NCBI GenBank assembly: GCA_905204225.1
Contig: CAJKZK010000013.1
Location: forward strand, 1-22,287
Length of the DNA stretch: 22,287 nucleotides
Source of the DNA: an uncultured Bacillota bacterium
GTDB taxonomy: Bacteria; Bacillota_I; Bacilli_A; RFN20; CAG-449
Direction: 5' to 3'
This document shows positions 14,256-22,287 of the stretch, one piece after another (within the stretch, counting starts at the first letter, position 1; every line of letters starts with the position of its first letter). The position numbers and the translations under genes are program-made. Under the pieces are notes generated by a model. The model did no database searches, was not told where the DNA came from, and saw nothing but the letters and a program-made list of their open reading frames with translations.

Positions 14256-17231
14256 ATGTTTTTAGATGGCATTGGTGATATAGAAATAATTCCTGGTTGG
14301 AAACTTGATTCTTTTCCATGGTATTTAAGTTTATATGTTTTAGCAGGATTTATATTAGTTTTTGGAGTATTTTACTTTATTTATGTTTGGGTTTTAGGTA
14401 GATTAAAATTTACTAAAGATGAAGAATTAAAATATAAAGAAACAAAAGAAAAATTTAAAAAATTAAAAGGAAATGAAAGAAAACAAGAATTAAAAAATGA
14501 AAGTAAACCAGTTAATAGGGTCTTAAAATGGAATAAAATTAAAGTTCCGACAATTTCTATTCTTTCTTGCTCATTAATTGTATGTTTATTAGCGGTACCT
14601 ACTTTAACTGTTGCATGGGATTTAATTAAATTTACCTTAAATCCAGATAAGCATTTAGATAATGATTCAGAAAGTGCTCGTTTAGCAATTGGTGAAGCTA
14701 AAGAGAATGTTGTTACATTAGAACAAGAAGGCATGGTTTTATTAAAAAATGATGATGATGTTTTACCTTTAAATAAAGAAGAAAATAATAAAATTAATGT
14801 TTTTGGATCATCAGCATTTGGTATGTTATATGGTGGTGGTGGAAGTGGAGTATTTATCACTAACGCTAATTATGGAGAAAATGATTTTCATGCAACTAGA
14901 CTTGAAAAAGCTTTAGTTGAAGAAGGATTTGAATATAATACAAATTTATATAATCTAGTTGCTAATTATTATGAATCAAAAAGTTATAAAATAACTAAAA
15001 CAGATTATGATATTAGTTGTCAATTTAATGCTTATGGCACTAATGTTGGTAATTATATAGCACCTACTAAATTTCCTTATGATAATGAACCAGAAGTCTC
15101 TTCATATAATAAAATTTATGATGGTTTAGATGGTAAAACATTATTAGAAAATGCTAAAAATTATTCTTCTACTGCATTATATTGTGTTAGTAGAGCTGGT
15201 AGTGAAGATCATGATTTTTCAAGAAGTGATTTACAATTAACAAGTCGAGAAAATGATATGATTAATATGTTAAAAGATAATTTTGAAAAAGTAATTATCT
15301 TAATAAATTCTTCTAATGTTATGGAACTTGGAGCTTTAAATCAAAAAGGTATTGATTCAGTTTTGTGGATAGGACATCCTGGATTAACTGGTAATAAAGC
15401 TGTTGCTCAAGCAATAAGTGGAAAAATTAATCCAAGTGGTAAATTAGTTGATACTTGGCCTTATGATATTACTACTTCACCTTCTTTTGCTTCTTTTGGT
15501 CCTGATTCTACATTAACTTATTCAAATAAAAGTGCTAATTTTGTTGAATATTTAGAAGGAATATATGTTGGTTATAGATATTATGTGACTAGAGCAAATG
15601 ATGATACTAATTTTAAATATGAAGATTATGTTCAATATTCATTTGGAGAAGGATTATCTTATACTAAATTTGAAAAATATATTAATGATTATACTGTTGA
15701 TTTAGTTAATCAAAAAATATCTATTCAAGTAGCAGTAAAAAATATTGGAAATATGGCAGGTAAAGAAGTTGTAGAAATTTATAATACCGCTCCATATACA
15801 TCAAGAATAGAAAAATCACATGTAGAATTGGTTGGTTTTGAAAAGACAAACTTAATTGAACCAAATGAAACATTCTTTGCTAGAATTAATATTGATTTAA
15901 AATCTTTAGCTTCTTGGGATAATGAAAATGGTTGTTATTTATTAGAAAAAGGAGATTATGTTTTATCTTTAAGAGATAATGCTTATAAATTAAGTGAAGT
16001 ACCTCAAAATAAAGACAATTTAATCAATTTTAATTTAAAGGAAGATATTAATTATTTAACTTCAGATACTAATGAAAAATATCAAACTAGATTATTTGAT
16101 GTTGAATTTGGTCCTAATTCAACTCCTATTGAATATTTATCTAGATCTAATTGGAATGATACATTTCCTACTAAAAATAAAATAAATAAAGTAGCAAGTG
16201 ATAAAACAATTAATGCAAGTAAAAATAAAACTTATGCTGATAATCAAATAAAAGAAGATTTACCAGCTCAAGGAGTTGATTATGGTAATGATAAAATTAC
16301 TATGGCAATGATGAAAAATGTTGATTATAACGATGAAAAATGGGATAAATTTTTAAATCAATTATCAATTACTGATATGGAAAATCTTGTGGATAATGGA
16401 GGATTTCAAACTGCTGAAATTAAATCTATTTCTAAAAGAACTACTTATGATGATGATGGTCCTGCATCTGTACAAATTAAAGGTACTGGTTATACTTCAG
16501 AAGTTGTAGTAGCTTCTTCTTGGAATCCTGAATGTGCTAAATTATTAGGCGAAAGTCTAGGTAAAGAAGGTGCTAGTATGGGGTTAACAGGATGGTATGC
16601 TCCTGGTATGAATATTCATAGATGTCCTACAGGAGGAAGAAATTTTGAATATTATAGTGAAGATCCTCTTATTACTGGTGTTATGGGAGCAATGACTTCT
16701 ATTGGTACAAGTAAATATGGTGTATATACTTATGCTAAACATTTTGCTTTAAATGAACAAGAACAAAATAGAATTGGATTAGAAGTATGGGCTAATGAAC
16801 AAAGTATAAGAGAAATATATTTAAAAGGTTTTGAAATATATGTTAAAGAAGGTAAAGCATTAGGAATCATGTCATCTTTTTCTAGAATTGGTGGAGTATG
16901 GAGTGGTGCTCAAAATGCATTATTAAATGATATTTTAAGAGATGAATGGGGCTTTAAAGGAGTAGTTGTGACTGATTGGTGTTATAATTCGTTAATGCCT
17001 GTTAATAGTGGTCTTAGAGGTGGAAATGATTTATGGCTTTTAAGAAATGCTTCTTATAGTGCACATGCTGCTTATTTAGAAGCACCTCATGATACTACAA
17101 TTTTATTAAGAAGAGCATCAAAACATATTTTATATGCTATATCACAATCTAATGGTTGTTGGAGTGAAAAAGATTATGAAGATGTTGGTGTTAAAGTAGA
17201 TTTTTCTAAAGCTGGTTGGGACAATATATAA
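14256..17231 (+). CDS. Membrane-anchored glycoside hydrolase family 3 with inverted domain order
   Basis: This 991-residue enzyme is probably a beta-glucosidase-type exoglycosidase facing the outside. Membrane helices lie at about 22-48 and 98-121, with a lysine-rich, presumably cytoplasmic segment between them. The GH3 C-terminal domain comes first: EGMVLLKNDDDVLPLN (158-173), GSSAFGMLYGGGGSG, LINSSNVMELGAL, WIGHPGLTG and PSGKLVDTWP. A fibronectin III-like domain (YSFGEGLSYTKF onward) is next. The catalytic barrel is last: DDDGPASVQ, GWYAPGMNIHR, GGRNFEYYSEDP, KHFALNEQE (K828, H829) and GVVVTDW with the nucleophile D907. Canonical GH3 enzymes have the barrel first; swapped forms are known from Ruminococcus and Butyrivibrio. 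A Shine-Dalgarno (GAGAGGG) lies 6 bases before the ATG. The acid/base residue and substrate cannot be fixed from sequence alone. Confidence 0.88.
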   Translation: MFLDGIGDIEIIPGWKLDSFPWYLSLYVLAGFILVFGVFYFIYVWVLGRLKFTKDEELKYKETKEKFKKLKGNERKQELKNESKPVNRVLKWNKIKVPTISILSCSLIVCLLAVPTLTVAWDLIKFTLNPDKHLDNDSESARLAIGEAKENVVTLEQEGMVLLKNDDDVLPLNKEENNKINVFGSSAFGMLYGGGGSGVFITNANYGENDFHATRLEKALVEEGFEYNTNLYNLVANYYESKSYKITKTDYDISCQFNAYGTNVGNYIAPTKFPYDNEPEVSSYNKIYDGLDGKTLLENAKNYSSTALYCVSRAGSEDHDFSRSDLQLTSRENDMINMLKDNFEKVIILINSSNVMELGALNQKGIDSVLWIGHPGLTGNKAVAQAISGKINPSGKLVDTWPYDITTSPSFASFGPDSTLTYSNKSANFVEYLEGIYVGYRYYVTRANDDTNFKYEDYVQYSFGEGLSYTKFEKYINDYTVDLVNQKISIQVAVKNIGNMAGKEVVEIYNTAPYTSRIEKSHVELVGFEKTNLIEPNETFFARINIDLKSLASWDNENGCYLLEKGDYVLSLRDNAYKLSEVPQNKDNLINFNLKEDINYLTSDTNEKYQTRLFDVEFGPNSTPIEYLSRSNWNDTFPTKNKINKVASDKTINASKNKTYADNQIKEDLPAQGVDYGNDKITMAMMKNVDYNDEKWDKFLNQLSITDMENLVDNGGFQTAEIKSISKRTTYDDDGPASVQIKGTGYTSEVVVASSWNPECAKLLGESLGKEGASMGLTGWYAPGMNIHRCPTGGRNFEYYSEDPLITGVMGAMTSIGTSKYGVYTYAKHFALNEQEQNRIGLEVWANEQSIREIYLKGFEIYVKEGKALGIMSSFSRIGGVWSGAQNALLNDILRDEWGFKGVVVTDWCYNSLMPVNSGLRGGNDLWLLRNASYSAHAAYLEAPHDTTILLRRASKHILYAISQSNGCWSEKDYEDVGVKVDFSKAGWDNI

Positions 17232-17245
17232 AAGAGGAATGAAAA

Positions 17246-18133
17246 ATGAATAAAAAATTTATAATAATAGCAAGCTTATTATGTTTAGTAGGCTGTAATA
17301 ATAATTCAATTTCGTCTTCACAAACAACAAGTGAAGAAATAAAAGAAGAAATTGATAAGTCACTTAAAATTATGTCATGCAATTTAGATCAAGGGGCAAC
17401 AGAAGATAAACATGAATTGGTAGCTAATAAAATAAAAGAAGAAATGCCAGATTTATTTGGTGTACAAGAAGAAACACATGCATGGGAAGAATATTTAAGA
17501 CCTGAATTTGAAAAATATGGATATGAACATGTTTTAATGTATCGAGGTGGAAGTTTTGATGAAGCAAGTGGAATATTTTATTCTGTTGATAGATTTTCTT
17601 TGATTGAAAGTGGAGCGTTTTGGCTAGGTCCTTCTTTAGAAGCTGGTCCAGGATATGTTGCAACTGAATGGGGAGCGCAATATTCAAGGGTATGCACATT
17701 TGTTATTTTAAAAGATAAATTAACTAATAAAGAGATATCATATTATAATTCTCATTTTGATTATACTAAAGATGTTCCGGTAAGAAAAAATAGTGCTGAA
17801 CAAATTATAAATAAAATGAAAGAAAAAAATGTTATTGGTTTTTTATCTGGAGATTTAAATTTTTATAAAGAAAATGAAGAAGATACTTATAAAGTATTAA
17901 CAGATTATTTTGATGATTCTTATTCTAAAGCTAGTGAAGCTTCATGTACATTTCATGATTATGGTAAAGAACTTGATGAAAATACTAAAGTAGGACCGAA
18001 TTCACCTATTGATTATATATTTTCTACAAAAGGAGAATTTGAAACGAAAGAATTTAAAATTTTAAAAGAAACTGGACCAACATTTTATAGTGATCATTTC
18101 TTTATAGAAGCAGTCTTTGATTATAAAAATTAA
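17246..18133 (+). CDS. Secreted lipoprotein of the endonuclease/exonuclease/phosphatase fold
   Basis: This 295-residue protein has a signal peptide with lipobox LVGC (Cys17) and a short Ser/Thr-rich linker. The rest is a DNase I-like metal-dependent phosphoesterase fold with a full set of active-site residues: N46 (SCNLDQG), E75 (VQEE), H170 (YYNSHFDY), D203 and N205 (SGDLNF), a likely structural D256 (SPIDYIF) and H284 (SDHFF). The FWLG...R segment in the middle recalls members of this family found in gut bacteria near carbohydrate-use genes. Fold and catalytic competence are well supported; the substrate (sugar phosphate, phosphodiester on a glycan, lipid head group or nucleic acid) is unknown. 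The start at 17246 has AGAGGA 7-8 bases upstream; an ATG at 17239 is out of frame. Third gene of the operon, 14 bases after the glycosidase, and followed by a terminator. Confidence 0.82.
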   Translation: MNKKFIIIASLLCLVGCNNNSISSSQTTSEEIKEEIDKSLKIMSCNLDQGATEDKHELVANKIKEEMPDLFGVQEETHAWEEYLRPEFEKYGYEHVLMYRGGSFDEASGIFYSVDRFSLIESGAFWLGPSLEAGPGYVATEWGAQYSRVCTFVILKDKLTNKEISYYNSHFDYTKDVPVRKNSAEQIINKMKEKNVIGFLSGDLNFYKENEEDTYKVLTDYFDDSYSKASEASCTFHDYGKELDENTKVGPNSPIDYIFSTKGEFETKEFKILKETGPTFYSDHFFIEAVFDYKN

Positions 18134-18140
18134 ATTTAAT

Positions 18141-18177
18141 AAAGAACTATTGAAAGAAAAAACAATAGTTCTTTTTT
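18141..18177 (+). terminator. Intrinsic terminator of the surface carbohydrate operon
   Basis: A 12-bp perfect stem AAAGAACTATTG / CAATAGTTCTTT with a 10-base A-rich loop is followed by a run of T. It lies just after the lipoprotein stop and ends the three-gene operon. Confidence 0.92.
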
Positions 18178-18182
18178 GATAA

Positions 18183-18211
18183 TTGAAATGTTTTAAATAT
18201 TAGTCTAATAT
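18183..18211 (+). promoter_or_regulatory. Sigma-A type promoter for the fmt operon
   Basis: TTGAAA (18183-18188), 17 bases, TAATAT (18206-18211). It is placed between the upstream terminator and the fmt start. The -10 is only about 18 bases from the start codon, so the untranslated leader would be very short but still include the GGTGA ribosome site. Confidence 0.65.
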
Positions 18212-18228
18212 ATGAGTGGTGAAATTTT

Positions 18229-19158
18229 ATGATTAATAAATTAAGAATAGTATATATGGGTACTCCTTCATTATCTAGTTATATTTTAGAAGGTCTTATT
18301 AATAATGGTTATAATATTGTTGGTTTAGTCTCTCAAGAAGATAAACCAGTTGGAAGAAAAGGACTAATTGAACCTACTCCTACTAAGCAAATTGCTTTAA
18401 AATATAATATACCTGTTTTTCAACCTCATAAAATAAGACTTGATTATGAATTTATGAAAGAATTAAAACCAGATTTAATTGTTACTTGTGCATATGGACA
18501 AATTTTACCACAAGGATTATTAGATATTCCTACATTAGGTTCTATTAATGTTCATGGATCTTTACTTCCAAAATATAGAGGAGCTTCGCCAATTCAACAA
18601 GCTTTAATTAATGGTGATAAAAAAAGTGGTGTTACCATTATTGAAATGATTGATAAAATGGATGCAGGAGACATGCTAGATAAAGAAGAATTTGATTTAA
18701 CTATTGATGATAATTATACTTCTACATGTGAAAAAATGGCTAAAAGTGGTTTAAAAGCATTATTAAGAGTTATTCCAGAAATTGAAAAGCATCAAGAAAT
18801 TAGAATTCCTCAAGATGAAGAAAAAGCAACTTTTTGTAAAAAAATTACTAAAGATGAAGAACATTTAAATTTATCTTTATCTAGTGAAGAAGTAAATAAT
18901 TATATTAGAGCCTTATCATCTACTCCTGGAGGATATGTTTTATTAGATGGCTTAGTTTTTAAAATTTATAAAGCTGAAGTAGTTGAAGGAACTGGTAATG
19001 TTGGTGAAATCATTATGGCTAATAAAAATGGTTTAGTTGTAGCATGTGCTAAAGGTGCCTTAAGATTATTAGAAGTTCAAAAACAAGGTAAAAAGAAGAT
19101 GGATTATAAGTCTTTTATTAATGGAGAAAAAGATTTATTAGGAAAGGTATTAAAGTAA
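18229..19158 (+). CDS. fmt: Methionyl-tRNA formyltransferase
   Basis: The enzyme formylates the initiator Met-tRNA from 10-formyl-tetrahydrofolate in the cytoplasm. The 309-residue protein has the full formyltransferase domain: IVYMGTPSLSSYIL at the N-terminus, the KPVGRKG loop used in tRNA recognition, and the catalytic triad N107, H109 (INVHGSLLPKYRGASPIQ) and D145 (DKMDAGDML), at nearly the same positions as in E. coli. The C-terminal OB-like domain begins near residue 200 (HLNLSLSSEEVNNYIRAL). GGTGA lies upstream of the ATG. The stop codon shares its last base with the start of the next gene, so the following peptidase is likely co-translated. No def gene is visible next to it. Identification is secure. 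Confidence 0.96.
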   Translation: MINKLRIVYMGTPSLSSYILEGLINNGYNIVGLVSQEDKPVGRKGLIEPTPTKQIALKYNIPVFQPHKIRLDYEFMKELKPDLIVTCAYGQILPQGLLDIPTLGSINVHGSLLPKYRGASPIQQALINGDKKSGVTIIEMIDKMDAGDMLDKEEFDLTIDDNYTSTCEKMAKSGLKALLRVIPEIEKHQEIRIPQDEEKATFCKKITKDEEHLNLSLSSEEVNNYIRALSSTPGGYVLLDGLVFKIYKAEVVEGTGNVGEIIMANKNGLVVACAKGALRLLEVQKQGKKKMDYKSFINGEKDLLGKVLK

Positions 19159-20510
19159 TGAATAATTTAGAAGAATTAGCAAAAAAATATTATGATTTAG
19201 CAATTGATTCTTTACAAAAATGGATTCAAATTGATTCAACATTTGATGAAAGTACAGTTACTGAATTAGCTCCTTTTGGTAAAGGAGTACGTGATGCTTT
19301 AGAATATATTGCTTCTTTAGCAGAAAAAGATGGTTTTAATGTTGATAGATGTGATGGGTATTGTACTGAAATTAGTTATGGAGAAGGACCACTTATTGCA
19401 ATATACGCTCATTGTGATGTTGTTCCTGTTTCTGGTAAATGGAAATTTCCACCTTTTAGTGCAACTATTGAAAATGATATTATGTATGGTAGAGGTACTT
19501 CTGATGATAAAGGACCTGCAATAGCTAGTTATTATGCTTTAAAATTATTAAGAGACAATAATTTAATTAATGGTTATAAAGTTACTTTAGTTATTGGTGG
19601 TAATGAAGAATGCGGCTCAAGATGTTTAGAACATTATTTCCATTCTTTACATAAACCATATCCAAGTTATGGATTTACTCCAGATGGTGATTTTCCTCTT
19701 ATTTATGGGGAAAAAGCTATTGCAACTTATAAAGTTGATTTAAATGTTGATATTAAAGAAATTTCTTCTTTAAATGGTGGAGTAGTAATTAATTCTGTTA
19801 TTGATGAATGTCATGCTAAATTTAACGTTAAATTAGATGAAAACAAGATTAAAGAATATTGCTTAAAAAATAATTTAAAATATGAATATCATGATGATGA
19901 ATTGGTATTCTATGGAAAATCAAGTCATGGTTCACTTCCACAAGAAGGTATTAATGCTGGTTTACATATGATTAAATTTATTGGTTTAATGTTTAATTAT
20001 GATCAATTAGTTAAAACTGGTGATGGTTATATGGATGGAAGTGGAAAGAATTTAGGTGTTTATCATGAATCTAAATTATTACACTCTACAACATATAATG
20101 TAGGTTTAATTTCTTATAATAATGGCATATTAGAATATTCTGTTAATTTTAGATATCCAGAAAATGTTAATGCTGAAGAAGTTTGTAAAAAACTTGATAC
20201 TTTATCTTTAGGTAAAGTTCATTATTTAGGTACAGGAGATTATTTATTAGTAGATCCTGAATCACAGATGATAAAAACTTTAATGAATTGTTATCAAGAA
20301 TATACTCATGATTATAAATCTCAACCTATGGCAATTGGAGGAGGAACATACGCTAAAGAAAGTAGAAATACTATCGCATTTGGCTCTCATTTTCCTGGTA
20401 GAGAAGATCATATTCATGAAGCTAATGAAAAAATACATTTAGAAGATTTAAGAAAATCAATATCAATTTATGCTTCTGCTATTGATGAACTTGGAAAGTT
20501 AACAAAATAA
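19158..20510 (+). CDS. pepV: M20 family dipeptidase (PepV/Sapep-like)
   Basis: This is a zinc-dependent exopeptidase of 450 residues, close in length to PepV and Sapep dipeptidases of Gram-positive bacteria, which act on short peptides in the cytoplasm. Metal-site motifs are clear: AHCDVVP (H85, D87), GRGTSDDKGP with the bridging D117, and GGNEECGS with E150/E151. The segment GEKAIATYKVDLNV opens the lid domain, which contains FYGKSSHGSLPQEGINAG. The final metal histidine is likely in FPGREDHIHEANE. No signal peptide is present. The start overlaps the fmt stop by one base (TAATG). The symbol is by similarity; substrate range (dipeptide, beta-Ala dipeptide) is not resolved. Confidence 0.87.
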   Translation: MNNLEELAKKYYDLAIDSLQKWIQIDSTFDESTVTELAPFGKGVRDALEYIASLAEKDGFNVDRCDGYCTEISYGEGPLIAIYAHCDVVPVSGKWKFPPFSATIENDIMYGRGTSDDKGPAIASYYALKLLRDNNLINGYKVTLVIGGNEECGSRCLEHYFHSLHKPYPSYGFTPDGDFPLIYGEKAIATYKVDLNVDIKEISSLNGGVVINSVIDECHAKFNVKLDENKIKEYCLKNNLKYEYHDDELVFYGKSSHGSLPQEGINAGLHMIKFIGLMFNYDQLVKTGDGYMDGSGKNLGVYHESKLLHSTTYNVGLISYNNGILEYSVNFRYPENVNAEEVCKKLDTLSLGKVHYLGTGDYLLVDPESQMIKTLMNCYQEYTHDYKSQPMAIGGGTYAKESRNTIAFGSHFPGREDHIHEANEKIHLEDLRKSISIYASAIDELGKLTK

Positions 20511-20511
20511 T

Positions 20512-21141
20512 ATGAGATTAAGACATCGTAAATGGGGAGATGAATTCCTTTTAGAAAATAAAAATTTAATTAAAGATAAAGATAATCTAGATCAAGATTT
20601 TATAGATTTTATTAATCATGATAATCTCAGATTAGAAATCGGAGTAGGTCGAGGAGATTTTATTGTACAAATGGCTTTAGCTAATCCTAATGTTTATTTT
20701 TTAGGAGTAGAAATGTCAAGTATGGCTTTAGCTATAGCAGGTAAAAAAATTATTGAAAATGAAATTAAAAATGTTTTATTAATTAATATTGATATGCATT
20801 ATTTATTTGAAAAGATTGGTGAAAACAAATTTGATATTATTTATTTAAATTTTTCTGATCCATGGCCTAAGAAAAGACAACATAAAAGAAGACTTACTTA
20901 TCCAACTTGTTTGAATGAATATTATAAAGAATTAAAAAAGGGTGGAAAAGTAATTTTTAAAACAGATAATGATCTTTTGTTTGAAGATTCAATCCCTTAT
21001 TTTGAAGAATCACCATTAGAAATTGTTTCTATTACTAGAGATTATTCTGTTTTAGATAATGATGATAAAATGACAGAGTATGAAAAGAAATTTAGAGGTT
21101 TAAATACTCCAATAAAAAGATTAATTGCGATTAAAAAATAA
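20512..21141 (+). CDS. trmB: tRNA (guanine-N7)-methyltransferase
   Basis: This SAM-dependent enzyme makes m7G46 in the variable loop of tRNAs. The 209-residue product carries the family blocks in order: MRLRHRKWGDEFL at the N-terminus, the SAM-binding EIGVGRGDF (about 42-50), FLGVEMSSMAL, LNFSDPWPKKRQHKRR (about 116-131, the most diagnostic motif, including the catalytic region), FKTDND, and the C-terminal TEYEKKFRGLN. It starts one base after the preceding stop with no clear Shine-Dalgarno, suggesting reinitiation from the peptidase gene. Identification is secure. Confidence 0.95.
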   Translation: MRLRHRKWGDEFLLENKNLIKDKDNLDQDFIDFINHDNLRLEIGVGRGDFIVQMALANPNVYFLGVEMSSMALAIAGKKIIENEIKNVLLINIDMHYLFEKIGENKFDIIYLNFSDPWPKKRQHKRRLTYPTCLNEYYKELKKGGKVIFKTDNDLLFEDSIPYFEESPLEIVSITRDYSVLDNDDKMTEYEKKFRGLNTPIKRLIAIKK

Positions 21142-21163
21142 CATATATAATGAAGGAGGTTTT

Positions 21164-22258
21164 ATGTTAGAAGTTGAATTAAAAAAAGAAGGTAAAATTA
21201 AAAGATTGACTAATAAAACTTTTAAATTTGATTCTAGATTAAAAGATGGTTTTTTTACTGCTAATTATTTTTTAAAAACAAAAAAAATAGTTGAAGAAAA
21301 TATTCCTAATCAAATCGTTACAATGCAATTTTTTCAAAGAGCAGATGATGTAATGGTATGTGGCCTTGATGAAGTTATAAGTCTTATTCAAGAATTTGCT
21401 ATTCATCCAGAAGAATTGATTGTTGAAGCTTTAAATGATGGTGATATTATTGAAAATGGTGAACCAGTTTTAAAAATAACTGGTAAATATGAACATTTTG
21501 GTTTTCTTGAATCAATGATAGATGGTATTTTAGCTAGAAGAAGTTCTGTATGCACTAATACTTATAAAGTTATGCGTGAATTAAATGGTAAAGGCATTAT
21601 TAATATGGCTGATCGTCAAGATGAATATAATACTCAAATTGGTGATGGATATGCTGCTTATGTAGCAGGATTAAAAGCTGACTCTACTGATGCTATGGGT
21701 TTATGGTGGGGTGGTAAAGGTTTAGGAACTATGCCACATGCCTTAATTCAATTATGTGATGGTGATATTTGTAAAGCTAGTGATTTATATTTAAAAACCT
21801 TCCCAGAAGAAAAAGTTACTGCTTTAATTGATTATCATAATAATGTTGTTTATGATTCACTTAAAATTGCTAGACACTTACAAACTAAACTTAAAGCAGT
21901 TAGAATTGATACATCAAAAGCTTTAATTGATCATTATTTTGATGATAAAGATGTTTCTAGTTTTGATGCTCATGGTGTTTGTAAAGAATTAGTTTTTGCT
22001 TTAAGAGAAGCTCTTGATCAAGAAGGATTTAATTATGTTAAAATCATTGTTTCTTCAGGATTTACTGCTGAAAAAATAAGAGATTTTGAGTTACATCATA
22101 CTCCAGTTGATATATATGGTGTTGGTACTTCTTTAGTAGCAGTTAATGTTGGATTTACTGGTGATTTAGTTAAATTAAATGGTAAAGATCAAGCTAAAGA
22201 AGGACGTAGAGATATTCCATCAACTAGACTTGAAAAAGTGATATTAGAAGCTAGATAA
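21164..22258 (+). CDS. pncB: Nicotinate phosphoribosyltransferase
   Basis: This enzyme makes nicotinate mononucleotide from nicotinate and PRPP in NAD salvage. The start at 21164 (MLEVELKK, 364 residues) has an excellent GAAGGAGG site; an in-frame ATG at 21125 lies inside trmB without such a site. Visible family features are the N-terminal TANYFLKT segment, QFFQRAD, NGDIIENGEPVLKI-like lipoyl-type strands around residues 90-107, the LARRSSVCTNTY helix, NMADRQDEY, the GTMPHALIQL motif (H192), KAVRIDTSKA and the phosphate-binding SSGFTAEKI and GVGTSL near the C-terminus. It belongs to the shorter, archaeal/Firmicute-type clade. Nicotinamide as substrate cannot be excluded from sequence alone. 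Last complete gene of the window; only 29 AT-rich bases follow. Confidence 0.87.
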   Translation: MLEVELKKEGKIKRLTNKTFKFDSRLKDGFFTANYFLKTKKIVEENIPNQIVTMQFFQRADDVMVCGLDEVISLIQEFAIHPEELIVEALNDGDIIENGEPVLKITGKYEHFGFLESMIDGILARRSSVCTNTYKVMRELNGKGIINMADRQDEYNTQIGDGYAAYVAGLKADSTDAMGLWWGGKGLGTMPHALIQLCDGDICKASDLYLKTFPEEKVTALIDYHNNVVYDSLKIARHLQTKLKAVRIDTSKALIDHYFDDKDVSSFDAHGVCKELVFALREALDQEGFNYVKIIVSSGFTAEKIRDFELHHTPVDIYGVGTSLVAVNVGFTGDLVKLNGKDQAKEGRRDIPSTRLEKVILEAR

Positions 22259-22287
22259 TATTTAATTTAATTTATATTTAGTAATTA

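Noticed and set aside
14381..14860. 159-codon open frame antisense to the glycosidase gene
   Set aside because: No ribosome site or recognisable domain; it mirrors the lysine/asparagine-rich coding strand of a clear GH3 gene.
17424..17699. Antisense open frame within the EEP lipoprotein gene
   Set aside because: Composition is a histidine/leucine-rich shadow of the plus-strand gene; no start signal.
1..22287. CRISPR arrays, tRNA/rRNA genes, insertion sequences, prophage genes
   Set aside because: No evenly spaced short repeats outside the surface-protein gene, no cloverleaf or rRNA-like sequence, and no transposase or phage protein was recognised.

Overview
The window is strongly AT-rich DNA with compact genes, good Shine-Dalgarno sites and short intergenic gaps. 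It looks like the chromosome of a low-GC Firmicute in the Bacilli (an Erysipelotrichia/RF39-like gut bacterium is my guess). Two genes, nupP and the response regulator, end in TGA at overlapping junctions and tryptophan is written TGG, so the standard bacterial code applies and not the Mycoplasma code. A spore germination protease (gpr) implies a spore-forming lineage. No phage, insertion sequence, CRISPR, tRNA or rRNA gene was seen.

Layout. (1) 1-3850 carries comEC (partial, cut by the left edge), holA, rpsT (reverse strand) and gpr, the conserved Bacillus order comEC-holA-rpsT-gpr-spoIIP. In the spoIIP slot there is only a 99-residue membrane or secreted protein of unknown function. (2) 3877-8709 (reverse strand) is a complete BMP/PnrA-type purine nucleoside ABC importer: lipoprotein, double ATPase and two permeases. 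Its leader (about 8751-8880) folds as a three-way junction followed by an intrinsic terminator, and one aptamer strand can instead pair with the terminator arm. This is a convincing candidate for a riboswitch-like attenuator that I cannot assign to a known class. (3) 9088-11120 is a LytTR response regulator with an AgrC-like sensor kinase. (4) 11235-18133 is a surface carbohydrate operon: a five-module carbohydrate-binding-like cell-surface protein, a membrane-anchored family 3 glycosidase with inverted domain order, and a lipoprotein of the endonuclease/exonuclease/phosphatase fold. (5) 18229-22258 is a housekeeping operon: fmt, a PepV-like M20 dipeptidase, trmB and a nicotinate phosphoribosyltransferase.

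How the parts fit. Regions 3 and 4 look like one unit. Between the kinase and the surface operon lies a near-perfect promoter (TTGAAA, 17 bp, GATAAT). Just upstream of its -35 are two 14-bp direct repeats starting exactly 21 bp apart, the arrangement expected for a LytTR-family regulator. The inference is a sensor that switches on a three-protein surface module for binding and cleaving a glycan. None of its proteins is a transporter, and no autoinducer genes are nearby. Regions 2 and 3 are divergent and share the 8710-9087 gap. All functional statements come from reading motifs in the translated sequence; no database search was possible.
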